Assembly: GCA_031286585.1 (NCBI GenBank)
Contig: JAITUC010000006.1
Location: 85,243 to 149,242, forward strand
Length of the DNA: 64,000 nucleotides
Reading direction: 5' to 3'
DNA from: Delftia acidovorans
GTDB taxonomy: Bacteria; Pseudomonadota; Gammaproteobacteria; Burkholderiales; Burkholderiaceae_C
The position numbers and the translations under genes are program-made. Below the pieces are notes generated by a model. It made no database searches and was not told the DNA's origin. It saw only the letters and a program-made list of their open reading frames with translations. Below are positions 33,750-42,652 of the stretch, piece after piece (the first letter of the stretch is position 1; every line of letters starts with the position of its first letter).

Positions 33750-34181
33750 GGCGCTCTTCTCCTGTGGGGTTGCAGCCACTGTAGGAGGGCGCATGCTGCG
33801 CGGCCTGTCAGCAAAAGCTGCTTCTGGCGTCAGCGCGGCGGCTGCGGCGGCGCCGTGCCAGTGTCAAAAGCAGGAGCAGTCCAGGCCCGCCCGTCCACAA
33901 AAGCGGCAGGGTGGCGGCCCTGTCAATCGGACACCGGCGCGAGATGGCCTGCACAGGAGCTCCCGATGGGGCCGCGCATAGCCCGGCAAGGCGAGGGCGT
34001 GTCCACATTCAGGCATAGTTGAGGGTTATGCAGAAAGTGGCGAGGACCCGGACATTGCCGGAGCTTCTTATTACTTTCGTTTTTTATAGTTTGCGTTTTT
34101 ATGCGCGCAATCTATATTGCTCCCACTTCCCAACAATGCGCAGCGGCGTCCCCAGGCCGTCCTGCGCCGTGGCGTTTTTTC
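33750..34181. other. 432-base intergenic region holding the metNIQ promoter
   Basis: It separates two divergent operons. The left part is GC-rich and I see no gene in it. From about 34065 it turns AT-rich and contains a promoter-like pair (34091-34118). No riboswitch-like fold is recognisable in the short leader before metN. Confidence 0.55.
34091..34118 (+). promoter_or_regulatory. Candidate sigma-70 promoter of metNIQ
   Basis: TTGCGT (34091-34096), 16 bases, TATATT (34113-34118), inside an AT-rich island 63 bases before the metN start. Position and composition fit; strength unknown. Confidence 0.5.
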
Positions 34182-35228
34182 ATGATCGAGATTCGGGATC
34201 TTTCCCTGACCTACAAGGGCCCTACCGGGCCCGTCCATGCCTTGCGGGGCATCAACCTGCAGATTCAAGCGGGCGAGGTGTTCGGCATCATCGGCCGCAG
34301 CGGCGCGGGCAAAAGCTCGCTGGTGCGCTGCCTGAACCTGCTCAACCGCCCGACCTCCGGCCAGGTGCTGGTGGGCGGCCGTGACCTGATGCAGCTCAGC
34401 GATGCCGAGCTGCGCACGGCGCGCCGCGACATCGGCATGGTGTTCCAGCATTTCAACCTGCTGTCCTCGCGCACGGTGTTCGACAACGCCGCGCTGCCGC
34501 TGGAGATGGCGGGCATGTCGGCCGACGACATCAAGAAGCGCGTGGACCCGCTGCTGGACCTGGTGGGCCTGAGCGCGCTGCGCGACCGCTATCCGGCGCA
34601 GATCTCGGGCGGGCAAAAGCAGCGCGTGGGCATTGCGCGCGCGCTGGCCAGCCATCCCAAGGTGCTGCTGTCGGACGAGGCCACCTCGGCACTGGACCCC
34701 GAGACCACGCGCTCCATCCTGGACCTGCTGCGCAAGGTCAACCGCGAGCTGGGCCTGACCGTGGTGCTGATCACCCACCAGATGCAGGTGATCAAGCAGA
34801 TCGCCGACCGCGTGGCCGTGATCGACGGCGGCGAGATCGCCGAGCTGGGCCCCGTGATCGATGTGTTCACGCGCCCGCAGCAGGCCATCACGCGCAGCCT
34901 GATCGATGAGATCGTGCCCCAGCAATTGCCCGAGTCGGTGACCACGCGGGTGAACGCCCTGGCAGCGCAACTGGCACCGGGCCAGCAGGGCCGGCTGCTG
35001 CGCCTGTCGTATGCGGGCGAGAGCGCCTACCAGCCCATCCTGTCGCACCTGATCCGCGAGCTGGGGCTGGACCTGTCCATCCTGCATGGCCAGATCGACG
35101 AGATCCAGGAGCAGACCTTCGGCTCGCTGGCCGTCTTCGCCAGCGGCGACGCGGCAAAGATCGATGCCGCCGTGGACCATCTGCGCGCCACCGGCGTGCA
35201 GGTCCAGATCGTTTCCACCAGGGATTGA
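34182..35228 (+). CDS. metN: Methionine ABC transporter ATP-binding protein
   Basis: 348-residue ATPase of the MetNIQ methionine importer. Walker [10 protein letters not shown] (about 38-46), Q-loop FQHFNLL, signature SGGQKQR, Walker [13 protein letters not shown], switch His in LITHQM. The C-terminal ~90 residues (about 258-348) form the NIL regulatory domain that senses intracellular methionine in known MetN proteins. Start ATG 34182 ([13 protein letters not shown]); an upstream in-frame ATG at 34101 lies before the predicted -10 box and is rejected. It heads the operon metN-metI-metQ and ARD. Confidence 0.95.
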   Translation: MIEIRDLSLTYKGPTGPVHALRGINLQIQAGEVFGIIGRSGAGKSSLVRCLNLLNRPTSGQVLVGGRDLMQLSDAELRTARRDIGMVFQHFNLLSSRTVFDNAALPLEMAGMSADDIKKRVDPLLDLVGLSALRDRYPAQISGGQKQRVGIARALASHPKVLLSDEATSALDPETTRSILDLLRKVNRELGLTVVLITHQMQVIKQIADRVAVIDGGEIAELGPVIDVFTRPQQAITRSLIDEIVPQQLPESVTTRVNALAAQLAPGQQGRLLRLSYAGESAYQPILSHLIRELGLDLSILHGQIDEIQEQTFGSLAVFASGDAAKIDAAVDHLRATGVQVQIVSTRD

Positions 35229-35231
35229 GCG

Positions 35232-35897
35232 ATGTTTGAGAATTTTTCGGAAATGATGCTGGAGCTGTTCGTCAGCTCGCTGTGGGAGACCATCATCATG
35301 GTCGGCGTGTCGGGACTCGTGGGCGGCCTGATCGGCATTCCCCTGGGCGTGTTCCTGCGCCTCACCGACCATGGCGGCGTGCTGCAGAACGGCCCCGCCA
35401 ACAAGATCGTGGGCTGGATCGTCAATGCCCTGCGCTCCACGCCCTTCATCATCCTGCTGGTGGCCATCATCCCGCTGACGCGGCTGATCACGGGCTCGTC
35501 CATCGGCACCTGGGCGGCCGTGGTGCCGCTGACCATTGCGGCAGCCCCGTTCGTGGCGCGTCTGGTGGAGACGGCGCTGCGCGAAGTGGACAACGGCTTG
35601 GTGGAAGCGGCCCAGTCCATGGGCGCCACCACGGGCCAGATCGTCTGGAAGATCCTGCTGCCCGAGGCGCTGCCCGGCATCGTGGCGGGCCTGACCATCA
35701 GCTTCGTGAGCCTGACCGGCTACTCGGCCATGGCCGGTGCCATCGGCGGCGGCGGCCTGGGCGACCTGGGCATCCGCTACGGCTACCAGCGCTTTTTGCC
35801 CGACGTGATGCTGGCCGTGGTCGTCATCCTGATCTTCTTCGTGCAGGCCATCCAGAGCCTGGGCGATTGGGCGGTGCGCAGGCTGAGCCACCGCTGA
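35232..35897 (+). CDS. metI: Methionine ABC transporter permease
   Basis: 221 residues with five membrane helices, the MetI topology. The cytoplasmic coupling loop (LREVDNGLVEAAQSMGATTG, about 117-136) matches the EAA motif that contacts MetN. SGLVGGLIGIPLGVFL near the start and AMAGAIGGGGLGDLGIRYGY late are typical of the family. It starts three bases after metN and is followed by metQ. Confidence 0.95.
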   Translation: MFENFSEMMLELFVSSLWETIIMVGVSGLVGGLIGIPLGVFLRLTDHGGVLQNGPANKIVGWIVNALRSTPFIILLVAIIPLTRLITGSSIGTWAAVVPLTIAAAPFVARLVETALREVDNGLVEAAQSMGATTGQIVWKILLPEALPGIVAGLTISFVSLTGYSAMAGAIGGGGLGDLGIRYGYQRFLPDVMLAVVVILIFFVQAIQSLGDWAVRRLSHR

Positions 35898-35967
35898 TCC
35901 AACGGTGGAAGTGGCCGAAGTGGCCGCGGCGGCAGGGAGCCGCGAGATTTTCCGAAAGAGGGATTCC

Positions 35968-36768
35968 ATGAAGAAACGCGCCTTGCTCCAGTCACTGGCC
36001 CTGGCTGCCGTCCTGCCCCTGGCAGGGCTGCCTGCGCTGGCGGCCGACGGCTCTGTCACCATCGGCGTGACCTCGGGCCCGCATGCCCAGATCGCCGAAG
36101 TGGCCAGGAAGGTGGCCGAGAAGAGCGGCCTCAAGGTGAAGCTGGTCGAGTTCGGCGACTTCATCCAGCCCAACGCGGCCCTGTCCCAGGGCGAGCTGGA
36201 TGCCAACATCTACCAGCACCAGCCCTTCATGGACGCCCAGAACAAGGACCGTGGCTACAAGCTCGTGCCCGTGGCCCGTGCGGTCAACCAGCAGATGGGC
36301 GTGTACTCCAGGAAGATCAAAAGCCTGGCCGACCTCAAGAGCGGTGCGCGCGTGGGCATTCCCAACGACCCCACCAACGGCTCGCGCGCGCTGATGGTGC
36401 TGGCCGCGCAGAAGCTGATCGAGTTGAAGACCGGCGCGGGCGCCCGTGCCTCGGTGCTGGACATCACGGCCAATCCGAAGAAGCTGCGCTTCGTGGAGCT
36501 GGAGGCAGCCCAGCTGGCGCGCTCGCTGGACGACCTGGACGCCGCTGCCGTCAACAGCAGCTACGCCGTGGCCGCAGGCCTGTCTCCGCAAAAGGATTCG
36601 CTGGCGCTGGAAGCCACGGACACGCCCTATGTCACCGTGCTGATCGCCACGCGCGCCGGCCACGAGAAGGACGCCGGCCTGCAGGCCTTCGTCAAGGCCT
36701 ACCAGTCGCCCGAGGTGCGCCAGTTCATCGACACGCAGTTCAAGGGCGCCTACACGGCGGCCTGGTAA
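35968..36768 (+). CDS. metQ: Methionine-binding periplasmic protein (NlpA/MetQ family)
   Basis: 266 residues from ATG 35968, with AAAGAGGG upstream; an in-frame ATG at 35905 is rejected. The signal peptide ([20 protein letters not shown], cleavage near LAADG) has no lipobox Cys, so the receptor is probably free in the periplasm, unlike the E. coli lipoprotein form. The mature protein shows [40 protein letters not shown] (about 73-92) and [19 protein letters not shown], all family hallmarks. It completes metNIQ. Confidence 0.94.
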   Translation: MKKRALLQSLALAAVLPLAGLPALAADGSVTIGVTSGPHAQIAEVARKVAEKSGLKVKLVEFGDFIQPNAALSQGELDANIYQHQPFMDAQNKDRGYKLVPVARAVNQQMGVYSRKIKSLADLKSGARVGIPNDPTNGSRALMVLAAQKLIELKTGAGARASVLDITANPKKLRFVELEAAQLARSLDDLDAAAVNSSYAVAAGLSPQKDSLALEATDTPYVTVLIATRAGHEKDAGLQAFVKAYQSPEVRQFIDTQFKGAYTAAW

Positions 36769-36772
36769 GACC

Positions 36773-37303
36773 ATGGACGCCCTCGCATCCCACCAGGTTT
36801 CCGACGCGGACTTCGTGGCCGCCATCGGCGTGCAATGGGAGCACCGTCCGCTGGCGCCCGAGCCCGGCCTGGCCGCGCTGCTGGCACAGGCGCAGCTGGA
36901 CGATGGCGGCAAGGCCACCGTGGTCCAGGCCGTGGGCATGCTGGTGGTCGACGAATGCGTGGCCCATGGCTACCACAGCATGGACCTGGTCGTGCTGCAC
37001 CCGGACACGCCGGGCCTGGACCAGGCGCTGGACCGCTTCGACAAGCCCCACACCCATGCCGATGACGAGGTGCGCTACATCCTCGAAGGCGAAGGCCTGT
37101 TCGGCTTTTTCGATGCCCACGGCGAAGAGCGCTTGCTGCGCGTGCAGCCCGGGGACTACCTGCGCATACCGGCGGGCGTGGAGCACCGCTTCACGCTGAC
37201 GGCCAAGCGGCGCATCAAGGCCCTGCGCCTGTTCGCCGACACGGCAGGCTGGGTGGCGCAATATACCCAGCGGCCCGCCGCTGCCATGGAGGTGCCCGCA
37301 TGA
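36773..37303 (+). CDS. mtnD: Acireductone dioxygenase (ARD)
   Basis: 176-residue cupin of the methionine salvage pathway, which oxidises the acireductone from methylthioribose to the keto-acid precursor of methionine. Metal ligands are His93, His95, Glu99 ([12 protein letters not shown]) and His138 (PAGVEHRF), in the normal ARD spacing. It starts five bases after metQ, so uptake and salvage of methionine sulfur are made together. The neighbouring MtnB/MtnC/MtnA genes are not in the window. Its stop overlaps the next gene by four bases. Confidence 0.88.
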   Translation: MDALASHQVSDADFVAAIGVQWEHRPLAPEPGLAALLAQAQLDDGGKATVVQAVGMLVVDECVAHGYHSMDLVVLHPDTPGLDQALDRFDKPHTHADDEVRYILEGEGLFGFFDAHGEERLLRVQPGDYLRIPAGVEHRFTLTAKRRIKALRLFADTAGWVAQYTQRPAAAMEVPA

Positions 37304-38400
37304 GCCTGCCTGTCCCGACACTGTTCCAGACACTTGACGAGGCGCTGTTCACGCGCGCCCAGGGCCTGCTGGATGAGGAATGGCTGGCCAAGGATGGCGA
37401 CCTCGCTCCCGTGCTGCCCGTGGTGCTGGCGCGCGGCGTGGGCCAGGACTGGCACAAGGCCGGCACTTTCCGGCACCATCTGGCGGGCGTGGCCCGCTCA
37501 CTGGCCCTGTGGCGCCAGCCGCGCGACGTGCGCCTGCTGGGCCTGCTGCACAGCGTCTACGGCAACGCCTTCGTGGACCTGGCCAAGTTCGACGCGGGCA
37601 GCGAGCGTGGCCGCCTGCGCGAGCTGGTGGGCGAGGGCGCCGAGCATCTGGTCTACCTGTTCTGCACCATGAGCCGCACGCAGTTCATGCAGAAGATCCT
37701 GGCGGGCGACATTGCGCAGGACGGCTCCATGGCGCTGGATTCCGCAGGCGGCGGCCAGCGCCTGAGCGCCTATGAAGTGGCCGCCTTCACCATCGTCAGC
37801 ATGGCCGATGCCATGGAGCAGTGGTTCAGCTGGCAGGAAGACATCTACTCGCAGTTTCCGCAGGTGCGAAACCAGAGGCAGCAGGGCGTGCACTGGGCAG
37901 CATCGCTGTGGCCCGGTCCCATGCGGCCGGCCAGCCGCATGCTCAGCCAGATCAGCGACCTGGGCCGTGCGCTGCAGCACCCGGCGCTGCGCGCCCAGCT
38001 TCCGCTGCCGCCGGTGTTCGACCATTGCAGCCGGCAGCTGCCGCCCGGTGACGAGGCCGCTGCCGTGTCGTTGTACTGGTCGGTGATCCAGCTGGACCAG
38101 CCGCTGGTGGACCTGGACGCCGCCACGGCCGTGCTGGAAAGCGCCGTGCGCCTGAACCCCTGGGTGGGCGAGCCGCAGATGGTGCTGGCCCAGCTCTATC
38201 TGTCGGCCGGCCGTACAGAAGACGCCGCCCGCGCGGCCACCAGCGCGCTGCAATGCTTCAGCAGCTGGGGCAATGCCTGGGACAAGCGCGTGCAGTGGGA
38301 TGCCTGGATCGCCTGGACGCGCATCCTGCTGCAGTCGGCGCAGCAGGGGACCTGGCCTGAACGGCTGGACAAGCTCAACAACCTGGCCCTGAAGGGCTGA
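37300..38400 (+). CDS. Unknown protein with a DUF6817/HD-like N-terminal domain and a TPR-like C-terminus
   Basis: 366 residues. Around residues 55-95 the pattern [16 protein letters not shown] ... [15 protein letters not shown] places His59/His60 and His84 like the metal-binding region of HD-type helical proteins and resembles DUF6817. Residues about 270-335 form helix pairs like tetratricopeptide repeats ([40 protein letters not shown]). It overlaps the ARD stop (ATGA), so it is strongly coupled to methionine salvage. The function is unknown; a hydrolase or stabilising role in salvage is an inference. A rho-independent terminator follows directly. Confidence 0.75.
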   Translation: MSLPVPTLFQTLDEALFTRAQGLLDEEWLAKDGDLAPVLPVVLARGVGQDWHKAGTFRHHLAGVARSLALWRQPRDVRLLGLLHSVYGNAFVDLAKFDAGSERGRLRELVGEGAEHLVYLFCTMSRTQFMQKILAGDIAQDGSMALDSAGGGQRLSAYEVAAFTIVSMADAMEQWFSWQEDIYSQFPQVRNQRQQGVHWAASLWPGPMRPASRMLSQISDLGRALQHPALRAQLPLPPVFDHCSRQLPPGDEAAAVSLYWSVIQLDQPLVDLDAATAVLESAVRLNPWVGEPQMVLAQLYLSAGRTEDAARAATSALQCFSSWGNAWDKRVQWDAWIAWTRILLQSAQQGTWPERLDKLNNLALKG

Positions 38401-38405
38401 GAGGC

Positions 38406-38437
38406 AAAAAAGCCTGGCGCGAGAGCCAGGCTTTTTT
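38406..38437. terminator. Bidirectional rho-independent terminator
   Basis: GCCTGGC (38412-38418), six-base loop, GCCAGGC (38425-38431), flanked by A6 and T6. Being symmetric, it can end the metNIQ operon from the left and the transporter gene (38460-39503) from the right. Confidence 0.9.
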
Positions 38438-38459
38438 GTTGCAGGAGGGCGCCCGCGCC

Positions 38460-39503
38460 TTATTTGGCCGGCGCCGTTTCGGCCTTGGCGGCCGGCGTAG
38501 CGCTGGGGGGCGCGGCGCCATCCTCGATCGCCTCGGGGTGCATGGGCCGGCGCGCATAGCGCTGGGCCAGCACGGCGCAGACCATGAGCTGCAGCTGGTG
38601 GAAGATCATCAGCGGCAGCACGATGGCACCCACGGCGCTGGACTCGAACAGCACCTTGGCCATGGGCACGCCGCTGACCAGGCTCTTCTTGGAGCCGCAG
38701 AACACCAGGGTGATCTCGTCCTCCTTGGAAAAGCCCAGGCGGCGCGCCGTCCACGACGTGATGACCAGCACCAGGGCCAGCAGGATGGACGACAGCAGCA
38801 GCAGGCCCAGCAGCGCGGGCAGGGGGGTCTGCTGCCACAGGCCGCTGATCACGGCGGCGCTGAAGGCCGTGTACACCACCAGCAGGATGGAGCCCTGGTC
38901 CACGAACTTCACGCGCTTGGCATGGCGTGAGATGAAGCCGCCGATCACGGGCCGCAGCAGGTGGCCCAGCACAAAGGGCAGCAGCAGCTGCAGCGCAATC
39001 TTGCCGATGGCCTGCAGCGCGTCGCCGCCCTCGGCGCTCTTGTGCAGCAGCATGCTGACCAGGATGGGAGTGATCACGATGCCCATCAGCGTTGAGGCCG
39101 AGGCGCTGCACACGGCCGCGGGCATGTTGCCGCGTGCCATGGCCGTGAAGGCGATGGCCGACTGCACCGTGGCCGGCAGCGTGCACAGGAAGAGCACGCC
39201 CATGTACATCTCGGGCGTGACCAGCGGCTCCAGCACGGGGCGCAGCGCCCAGCCCAGCACCGGGAACAGCACGAAGGTGGCGGCAAAGATGGTCAGGTGC
39301 AGGCGCCAGTGGCCGATGCCGGCAAAGATGGCCTCGCGCGAGAGCTTGGCGCCGTGCAGGAAGAACAGCAGGCTGACCATGAGCGTGGTCGCCACCTCCA
39401 GCCATTGCGAGACGGTGCCCGAGGCGGGCAGGAAGCTGGCCAGTGCCACGGTGGACAGCAGCATCAGCGTGAAATTGTCGGGGGCGAAGCGGGGGCGTGC
39501 CAT
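38460..39503 (-). CDS. Bile acid:sodium symporter-family transporter (SBF/YfeH-like)
   Basis: 347 residues with about ten membrane helices, matching the SBF-like family of unknown or organic-anion substrate. Visible signs: ATTLMVSLLFFLHGAKLS, LPATVQSAIAFTAMARGN (the crossed-helix region) and VFCGSKKSLVSGVPMAKVLF. The soluble tail is Ala/Pro-rich. It is divergent from a LysR gene and separated from metNIQ by a shared terminator. Confidence 0.88.
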   Translation of the reverse strand: MARPRFAPDNFTLMLLSTVALASFLPASGTVSQWLEVATTLMVSLLFFLHGAKLSREAIFAGIGHWRLHLTIFAATFVLFPVLGWALRPVLEPLVTPEMYMGVLFLCTLPATVQSAIAFTAMARGNMPAAVCSASASTLMGIVITPILVSMLLHKSAEGGDALQAIGKIALQLLLPFVLGHLLRPVIGGFISRHAKRVKFVDQGSILLVVYTAFSAAVISGLWQQTPLPALLGLLLLSSILLALVLVITSWTARRLGFSKEDEITLVFCGSKKSLVSGVPMAKVLFESSAVGAIVLPLMIFHQLQLMVCAVLAQRYARRPMHPEAIEDGAAPPSATPAAKAETAPAK

Positions 39504-39535
39504 GGGAAAACTCTCTCCAGCTAACTATCGGTTCG

Positions 39536-39550
39536 TGCAGCCAGGCTGCA
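39536..39550. promoter_or_regulatory. Perfect 15-base palindrome in the divergent intergenic region
   Basis: TGCAGCCAGGCTGCA lies between the SBF transporter and its divergent LysR gene. It is a possible operator for the LysR protein; LysR sites often contain short inverted repeats. Confidence 0.45.
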
Positions 39551-39621
39551 AGGCCCCGATTGGACGCCGTGGCCATTGAAAAGAGAAATGGATTTATCTG
39601 ATGGTTTTATAATTTTTCCGT

Positions 39622-40536
39622 ATGAATATCAGCCTGCGCCAGCTGCGCGCCTTCCTGGCCGTGGCCGAAAGCCGCAACTTCAGCCGTGCCGGCGAGCTGA
39701 TGGCGCTGACCCAGCCCGCCGTCAGCCGCAACGTCACCGAACTGGAGCAGGCCCTGGGCGTGCAGCTTTTGCACCGCACCACGCGCGAGGTGGAGCTGAC
39801 CGACGCCGGCCGCCTGCTGCAGGGCCATGCCACGCGCGTGCTGGATGCGCTGGATGAATGCCTGCTCGAAGTCAGCGGCCTGGCCACCCAGCGCCTGGGC
39901 AAGGTGCGCGTGGCCAGCAGCCCCACGCTGTCGGCCCACCTGATGCCGCGCTGCATTGCGCGCTGCCGCGAGCAGGCGCCGGGCATCGAGCTGCTGCTGC
40001 TGGACCGCATCCAGAGCGACGTGCTGCAAAGCGTGCGCAGCGGCGAGGTGGACTTCGGCGTGGTCATCGACCCGCAGGGCCGCGACGACCTGCACTGCGA
40101 AACCATACTCAGCGAACCGTTCTGCCTGGTCTGCCCGGCCAGCCACCGGCTGGCACGCAGGCGCCAGGTGGCCTGGAGCGACCTGGCCGGCCAGCCGCTG
40201 GTGCTGCTGGACCATGCCTCGGGCAGCCGCCGCCTGATCGATGCCGCACTGCAGGCCCACGACGCCGAGGCCGCCGTGGTCCAGGAAGTCGGCCACACCA
40301 CCACCATCTTCTGCATGCTCCAGGCGGGCCTGGGCCTGAGCGTGGTGCCGGAACTGGCCGTGCCGCAGGAATGGCGCACTCCCGCGAGTGGCGCCACCCC
40401 CGACGCCCTCGCCAGCCGCCCCCTGCTGCCGCGCGTGCAGCGCGACATCATGCTCGTGCGCCGCCGCCAACGCGAGCTGTCGCCCGTGGCGCAGAGCGTG
40501 TGGGATTTGATCAGGGGGGAGGCGGGGCAGCTGTGA
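39622..40536 (+). CDS. LysR-family transcriptional regulator
   Basis: 304 residues: HTH 1-60 (MNISLRQLRAFLAVAESRNF ... VSRNVTELEQALG), then effector domain. TATAAT at 39608-39613 lies only eight bases before ATG, so the transcript may be leaderless. It is divergent from the SBF transporter, which it likely controls. The next gene, vapC, runs toward it, leaving 18 bases. Confidence 0.9.
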   Translation: MNISLRQLRAFLAVAESRNFSRAGELMALTQPAVSRNVTELEQALGVQLLHRTTREVELTDAGRLLQGHATRVLDALDECLLEVSGLATQRLGKVRVASSPTLSAHLMPRCIARCREQAPGIELLLLDRIQSDVLQSVRSGEVDFGVVIDPQGRDDLHCETILSEPFCLVCPASHRLARRRQVAWSDLAGQPLVLLDHASGSRRLIDAALQAHDAEAAVVQEVGHTTTIFCMLQAGLGLSVVPELAVPQEWRTPASGATPDALASRPLLPRVQRDIMLVRRRQRELSPVAQSVWDLIRGEAGQL

Positions 40537-40554
40537 GGCTGTGGTGGGCGAAGA

Positions 40555-40959
40555 TCAATCCATGTGCCAGTTCAGGCACTGCAAGTCGGGCACACGAGAA
40601 AACTCCCGGATATTGCGGGTGACCAGCGCTGCCTGATGGCGCAATGCAGTTGCTGCGATCAAGGTGTCGTGCGGTCCTATCGGCGTGCCCTTGGCCTCCA
40701 GCGCTGCGCGGATGCGGGCGGCATGAGCCGCGCATTCGCTGTCGAATGCCAGCAGCTGCATGGGGCGCAGCAACTGCACCAATGCTTCAAGGCGAGGCGC
40801 GGAGGCGGCTGGTGGCAAGCGTTGCAGTCCATAACGCAGCTCGTACTCCACGTTGGCCGGTACGCCGATGTCGATGGGGCGCAAAGCCTGCAGGCGAGGC
40901 ACTACCTGCGGGTCTCCGCGAAAGTAATAGCTGATGGTGTTGCTGTCGAGGATCAGCAT
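40555..40959 (-). CDS. vapC: VapC-type PIN-domain toxin
   Basis: 134-residue ribonuclease of the PIN family. Acidic catalytic residues: Asp5 (ILDSNTIS), Glu38 or Glu40 (NVEYELRYG), Asp98 (GPHDTLIAATAL) and the TRN turn near residue 114. It lies nine bases behind the RHH antitoxin gene, the usual VapBC order. VapC enzymes cut tRNA or rRNA and are blocked by the partner. Confidence 0.88.
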   Translation of the reverse strand: MLILDSNTISYYFRGDPQVVPRLQALRPIDIGVPANVEYELRYGLQRLPPAASAPRLEALVQLLRPMQLLAFDSECAAHAARIRAALEAKGTPIGPHDTLIAATALRHQAALVTRNIREFSRVPDLQCLNWHMD

Positions 40960-40968
40960 GGCCGCATG

Positions 40969-41199
40969 TCAATAGCCGACTCGGGGCACATCGGCGGCAA
41001 CTGGAGCGTTATGTTCGTTCGCAAGAGGGAAATCGGCGAAGCGACCTGCCAGCTCAATGCAATCCTGAGGCCATTCATGCGCTGCGTACTTGCGAATGAT
41101 CTCTGCGACCCAGCGGCTCTTGGACATGCCATTGGCTCTGGCCGCCTCTTCCACCAGAGCTTGGGTGGTGTCGTCCAAATAGAGTGTGATTTGCGACAT
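40969..41199 (-). CDS. Ribbon-helix-helix (CopG-type) antitoxin
   Basis: 76 residues: an N-terminal beta-strand and two helices (MSQITLYLDDTTQALVEEAA ... MSKSRWVAEIIRKYA) form the DNA-binding RHH dimer; the remaining ~30 residues would wrap the toxin. AAGGAG precedes its ATG. A palindrome at 41240-41253 is the probable autorepression site. Confidence 0.85.
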   Translation of the reverse strand: MSQITLYLDDTTQALVEEAARANGMSKSRWVAEIIRKYAAHEWPQDCIELAGRFADFPLANEHNAPVAADVPRVGY

Positions 41200-41239
41200 G
41201 GCAGCTACTCCTTGAGCGGGGGAACGGGTTCAAAAAGTA

Positions 41240-41253
41240 TATGTGCAAACATA
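41240..41253. promoter_or_regulatory. Palindromic operator of the vapBC-type module
   Basis: TATGTGCAAACATA: arms TATGT and ACATA around four bases, 41 bases upstream of the antitoxin start. Position and symmetry fit RHH autoregulation. Confidence 0.5.
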
Positions 41254-41295
41254 ATTGCCCAGTTCAAGACCCAGTTCCCCTACGAGGCTGGCGCA

Positions 41296-42648
41296 TCACA
41301 CAACATCCCCACAAGCCGCCGCATACGGCCTGATCGCCTCACGCACACGGTCCAGCACCAGCGCGTGGGGCGAGGGCGCCAGCCGCCCGGCGCGCACGGC
41401 CTGGTATTGGGCGGGGAGGAACTGGCTGAGCATGTTCTCGGGCAGGGCGCGGGCGGACAGGTTGTCCAGCAGCCGGGCCACGGCGGCGTTCACCGTGGGG
41501 TCGGCCCAGTAGTAGCGGATGCGGTCGCTGTAGCTGTAGATGCGCAGCAGCCTTTGGGCGCCGGGATCGGGCTGCTCGCCGCGGTAGTAGCGTTCCCAGT
41601 TGGCGGGGCGGCCCAGCATGGCGGACTCCAGCACGGCGGGCAGGTGGGAGCGCTGGTGCGCGTCGATGAGCTGCTCTTCGATGGCAGCCAGCGCGAACAG
41701 CACCTCGCGCAGCGCAAAGGTGGCGCCGGGGCCGACCTTGAGGATGGCAAAGCCGTCCTGCACCAGCTGGCGCAGGGCCTCGGGCCGCTGGTAGTCGGTG
41801 GAGTGGGCCTCGAACACCAGTTGCGGGTGCTGGCGCAGCAACTGCTTGAGGTCGGCCGCTGCACTGGGCGCGTAGTCCACCACGCGCGTGTGATCGAACT
41901 CCACGCCAGGCTGGACCACCATGGCAATGATGCGCGGCCAGACCGGTTCCAGCCCCTGTTGCGCGAAGACTTCACGGTGCACCTGCAGCGTGCGCTGGGC
42001 GTCGGCGCGGGCAGTGATTTGCACATGCTCCAGCGCATGCGCGGCGCCGCCGGGCACGGGCACTTCGGTGCCGATCACGTAGACAGGGCCAGGCGCCGGG
42101 CAGGTGCTGCCGCGCTCGGCCGCCTGGCAGAGCAGGGCAGCGCGGCGGGCCACGGTTTCGTCGTCCACCGCCTGGGGGTCGTCTGCGCAGGCCATGCTGG
42201 CGTCCAGGTGCAGCTTCACGAAGCCGGCCGCCGCATAGGCGTGTACCAGGTCCTGCGCCAGGTCCATGGCCTCGCAGGCAGGCAGATGCGTCCACGCCGT
42301 GGGGCCCAGGTGGTCGCCGCCCAGCAGCACGCGGTCTGGCGGCAGGCCGACGCGGTGGGCGATGGCCAGCACGAAGCGGCGGAAGTCGGCGGGCTGCATG
42401 CCGGTGTAGCCGCCGAACTGGTTGACCTGGTTGGCGGTGGCTTCCACCAGCAGCGGCGTGCCATCGTCCAGCGCCTGGTGCATGGCAGCCTCGATGACCA
42501 GGGGATGGGCCGAGCAGATGGAGTAGATGCCGAGTGCGCTGCCGGTTCCGCGCGCATCGCCTGCGGCTGCTTGCGCTTGGCTCGAGCGTGACTGCGCCAG
42601 GCGGCTGAAGTGGGTGAGATGGCTGAGATGGTTGAGGTGGGCGGGCAT
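41296..42648 (-). CDS. GatZ/KbaZ-like D-tagatose-bisphosphate aldolase class II, non-catalytic subunit family
   Basis: 450 residues. GIYSICSAHPLVIEAAMHQA, EATANQVNQFGGYTGM, LGGDHLGPTAW, VKLHLDASMACADDP and YYWADPTVNAAVARLL are all GatZ-family blocks. In E. coli the protein assists the aldolase GatY/KbaY in galactitol or N-acetylgalactosamine use. No GatY is present here, so it may act differently; some family members are reported as sugar-phosphate epimerases. The N-terminus has a short NHLSHLTHF repeat. It is the last gene of the operon with kinase and ABC transporter. Confidence 0.85.
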   Translation of the reverse strand: MPAHLNHLSHLTHFSRLAQSRSSQAQAAAGDARGTGSALGIYSICSAHPLVIEAAMHQALDDGTPLLVEATANQVNQFGGYTGMQPADFRRFVLAIAHRVGLPPDRVLLGGDHLGPTAWTHLPACEAMDLAQDLVHAYAAAGFVKLHLDASMACADDPQAVDDETVARRAALLCQAAERGSTCPAPGPVYVIGTEVPVPGGAAHALEHVQITARADAQRTLQVHREVFAQQGLEPVWPRIIAMVVQPGVEFDHTRVVDYAPSAAADLKQLLRQHPQLVFEAHSTDYQRPEALRQLVQDGFAILKVGPGATFALREVLFALAAIEEQLIDAHQRSHLPAVLESAMLGRPANWERYYRGEQPDPGAQRLLRIYSYSDRIRYYWADPTVNAAVARLLDNLSARALPENMLSQFLPAQYQAVRAGRLAPSPHALVLDRVREAIRPYAAACGDVV

Positions 42649-42652
42649 GGCT

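Noticed and set aside
30855..34022. 1055-codon plus-strand frame
   Set aside because: Antisense to the molybdopterin subunit gene; no family resemblance, His/Gly-rich composition typical of shadow frames.
34119..34181. Possible SAM riboswitch before metN
   Set aside because: The leader after the predicted promoter is only about 60 bases and shows no matching stem pattern.
40564..42591. 675-codon plus-strand frame
   Set aside because: It crosses the antisense of vapC, the antitoxin and the GatZ-like gene; composition is that of a shadow frame.
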